A DNA stretch of 6,889 bases from NCBI GenBank assembly GCA_946627685.1, contig CAMOVV010000062.1, positions 1 to 6,889 of the forward strand, read 5' to 3'. The notes under the pieces are model-generated. The model did no database searches. It was not told where the DNA came from and was given only the letters and a program-made list of their open reading frames with translations. Made by a program: the position numbers and the translations under genes. Positions 5,738-6,889 of this stretch are shown here, one piece after another. Within the stretch, counting starts at the first letter, position 1, and the number at the start of each line of letters is the position of its first letter. The stretch comes from an uncultured Bacteroidales bacterium (GTDB taxonomy: Bacteria > Bacteroidota > Bacteroidia > Bacteroidales > UBA932).

Positions 5738-6688
5738 ATGAAAGAGGGAATTGCTACAGTTGTCAAGAACGCCGGGAGCCATTATCTGCTCTCGGAGCTT
5801 CCTTTGTGGAGGCCTTTCCCGGCGGTTCTGAAGGGAAAAGTACGCCTGAGCGGCAGCGAATCCACCAATCCCGTGGCCGTCGGGGACAGGGTCAGGTTCT
5901 CTTTCGGGGAGGAGCCGACAGTCCGCGACCCGGCCCGCATCTCCGAAATCCTGGACAGGAAGAACCACCTTATCCGCCGCTCCGCCAATCTTTCCCGCGC
6001 ATCCCATGTCATAGCGGCCAACATAGATATGGCCTATATCATCGTCTCCCTTTATTTTCCGAGGATAAAGACGCCCCTTTTGGACCGCATTCTCGTCACC
6101 TGCGAGGTTTATGGGGTGCCCGCGACTGTCGTCCTCAACAAAGTGGACCTCTACCGGGACGAAGGGGCCGGGGAAATCGCCGCCATCCGAAGCATATACG
6201 AGGGGGCGGGCTATCCCGTGATAGAGACTTCCACCGTCACAGGGGAGGGAATCGACGTCCTGAGGGAGTCCTGCCGGGGGAAGGTGAACCTTTTCTCGGG
6301 AGAGTCCGGGGTGGGGAAGTCTTCCGTAATAAAGGCCCTGGACCCCTCGCTGGATCCCAAAATCGGCAAAATCTCGCTGGCCCATCTCCAGGGGAAACAC
6401 ACCACGTCCCTTTATGAGATGTATCCTCTCGGGGGAGCCGAGCCCTTTGGCTATGTGATTGATACCCCGGGGATAAGGGGCTTCGGCCTGGTCCATCTCG
6501 AAAAGGAGGAAATCGCGTTGTATTTTCCCGAGATGCTGAAGGCCTCCAAGGACTGCCGCTTCACTCCCTGCACCCACACCCACGAGCCCGGCTGCGCCGT
6601 CAAGCAGGCCCTTGACGATGGCCTCATCAGCCCCGAGCGCTACAATTCATACCTCGGCATGCTCGAAGAAGACCGCAAGTTCCGGTAG
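5738..6688 (+). CDS. rsgA: Small ribosomal subunit biogenesis GTPase RsgA
   Basis: RsgA is a circularly permuted GTPase that checks and releases late 30S ribosomal subunits in the cytoplasm. The 316-residue product has an N-terminal OB fold (about 1-75, with GIATVVKNAGSHYLL and NPVAVGDRVRF), then a GTPase domain in the permuted order G4-G1-G3: NKVD at 134-137, P-loop GESGVGKSS at 188-196, GKHTTS (G2 region) at 219-224 and DTPG at 242-245. The C-terminal zinc-binding motif C-x4-C-x-H-x5-C is intact (C273, C278, H280, C286). Length and domain order are normal for the family. ATG 5738 gives MKEGIATVVKN, the usual first strand; the open frame upstream to 5654 overlaps the divergent gene and promoter region. 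It stands alone on its strand here, followed by a possible terminator and a repeat region. The stop is TAG at 6686-6688. Confidence 0.97.
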   Translation: MKEGIATVVKNAGSHYLLSELPLWRPFPAVLKGKVRLSGSESTNPVAVGDRVRFSFGEEPTVRDPARISEILDRKNHLIRRSANLSRASHVIAANIDMAYIIVSLYFPRIKTPLLDRILVTCEVYGVPATVVLNKVDLYRDEGAGEIAAIRSIYEGAGYPVIETSTVTGEGIDVLRESCRGKVNLFSGESGVGKSSVIKALDPSLDPKIGKISLAHLQGKHTTSLYEMYPLGGAEPFGYVIDTPGIRGFGLVHLEKEEIALYFPEMLKASKDCRFTPCTHTHEPGCAVKQALDDGLISPERYNSYLGMLEEDRKFR

Positions 6689-6713
6689 CCCCTGCGTTCA
6701 TGGCGGGGTTTTC
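6689..6713 (+). terminator. Possible intrinsic terminator after rsgA
   Basis: Immediately after the rsgA stop, CCCC (6689-6692) can pair with GGGG (6705-6708), with one further C-G pair inside (6695/6702) across mismatches, followed by TTTT (6709-6712). The stem is short and imperfect and the T-run is only four bases, so this is a weak candidate. It is the only T-following hairpin seen at the end of this gene. Confidence 0.35.
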
Positions 6714-6738
6714 CTTACCAGTGACGGGGAAACTGCCC

Positions 6739-6770
6739 CACGTACTCCAAAAAATGTAGTACGTGTAGCA
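6739..6770. repeat. Palindromic repeat copy 1 (CACGTACT...AGTACGTG)
   Basis: CACGTACT (6739-6746) and AGTACGTG (6758-6765) are perfect 8-bp inverted arms around an A-rich 11-base loop (CCAAAAAATGT). The 32-base unit to 6770 matches copy 2 at 28 of 32 positions. No T-run follows on the plus strand, so it does not look like an intrinsic terminator. It may be a REP-like hairpin or a protein-binding site; function is unknown. Confidence 0.85.
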
Positions 6771-6790
6771 AAAAAGGGGGTAAAACGCTG

Positions 6791-6822
6791 CACGTACTCC
6801 AAAAATTGCAGTACGTGCTGCA
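6791..6822. repeat. Palindromic repeat copy 2 (CACGTACT...AGTACGTG)
   Basis: The second copy has the same arms (6791-6798 and 6810-6817), extended to 9 bp by G6790/C6818, around an 11-base loop (CCAAAAATTGC). It begins 52 bases after copy 1, in the same orientation. It differs from copy 1 at four positions: two in the loop and two just outside the right arm. Both arms are unchanged. Its right half (6807-6822, TGCAGTACGTGCTGCA) is also close to a palindrome, so an alternative fold exists. Confidence 0.85.
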
Positions 6823-6889
6823 GTTCTGAGCCGGACAGCTCGCAGCAATCCACGGCGGGCGGCCCGCTCACATGTCACGACGCCTACCT

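Larger units (their letters stand above)
6689..6889. other. Non-coding stretch at the right edge of the window
   Basis: These 201 bases contain no open frame that resembles a protein. Apart from the terminator-like hairpin and the two palindromic repeats, the remainder (about 6823-6889) is GC-rich and shows only a short symmetric stretch, GCGGGC-G-GCCCGC at 6855-6867, which has too little loop to form a hairpin. No tRNA or other RNA gene is recognised. The next gene lies beyond the window. Confidence 0.6.

Noticed and set aside
5696..6583. A 295-codon open frame on the minus strand opposite rsgA
   Set aside because: It lies fully under rsgA, has no recognisable domain, and would begin far from any promoter-like element; treated as a shadow of GC-rich coding sequence.
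6739..6822. A minimal CRISPR array formed by the two repeats
   Set aside because: Only two units with a 20-base gap of low complexity (A-run, G-run) and no cas genes in the window; the internal arms and loop fit a hairpin element better.
6739..6822. Intrinsic terminators formed by the two hairpins
   Set aside because: Neither hairpin is followed by a T-run on the plus strand, and on the minus strand each is followed by GC-rich or mixed sequence; the T-run partner of the A-tract is in the loop.
6855..6867. Palindrome GCGGGC-G-GCCCGC as a regulatory site
   Set aside because: A single short GC-only symmetry in GC-rich DNA is expected by chance and has no neighbouring promoter or gene start.
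6627..6878. An 83-codon minus-strand open frame at the right edge
   Set aside because: It runs through both palindromic repeats and into the end of rsgA, and its composition looks random; no ribosome site or homology is apparent.

Overview
The window is a compact piece of a bacterial chromosome, most likely from a GC-rich member of the Bacteroidota, order Bacteroidales. Three things point there. The protein variants (RecO, the S41 protease, RsgA, RNase R) look like those of Bacteroidales. Strong Shine-Dalgarno sites are mostly absent. Both divergent gene gaps carry TAnnTTTG boxes, the -7 promoter element typical of this phylum. The DNA is GC-rich (by eye near 60%), which would suit a Rikenellaceae/Alistipes-like or uncultured gut Bacteroidales lineage, but the sequence alone does not fix the genus.

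Layout from left to right: the 3' end of an RNase R gene (+) runs to 443. It converges, with a 3-bp gap, on a two-gene minus-strand operon, rdgB-recO, whose members overlap by 4 bp (ATGA). A 100-bp divergent gap (1712-1811) holds back-to-back promoters for rdgB (-) and a secreted or periplasmic S41 C-terminal processing protease (+). That protease converges, with an 11-bp gap, on a second minus-strand operon: a short-chain polyprenyl diphosphate synthase followed by a U32-family (TrhP/YegQ-like) Fe-S protein. A second divergent gap of only 52 bp (5686-5737) separates this operon from rsgA (+). The last 201 bp hold no convincing gene. They contain a possible rsgA terminator and two near-identical palindromic repeats.

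The genes are housekeeping. RNase R, RsgA and the U32 protein all touch RNA or ribosome maturation. RdgB cleans the nucleotide pool and RecO loads RecA in recombinational repair. The prenyl synthase supplies isoprenoid diphosphates, and the S41 protease acts in the cell envelope. No defence system, phage, transposase, CRISPR array, rRNA or tRNA is visible. The stretches most worth a second look are non-coding: the paired CACGTACT/AGTACGTG palindromes after rsgA, and the mirrored promoter boxes in both divergent gaps, one of which implies a nearly leaderless rsgA transcript.
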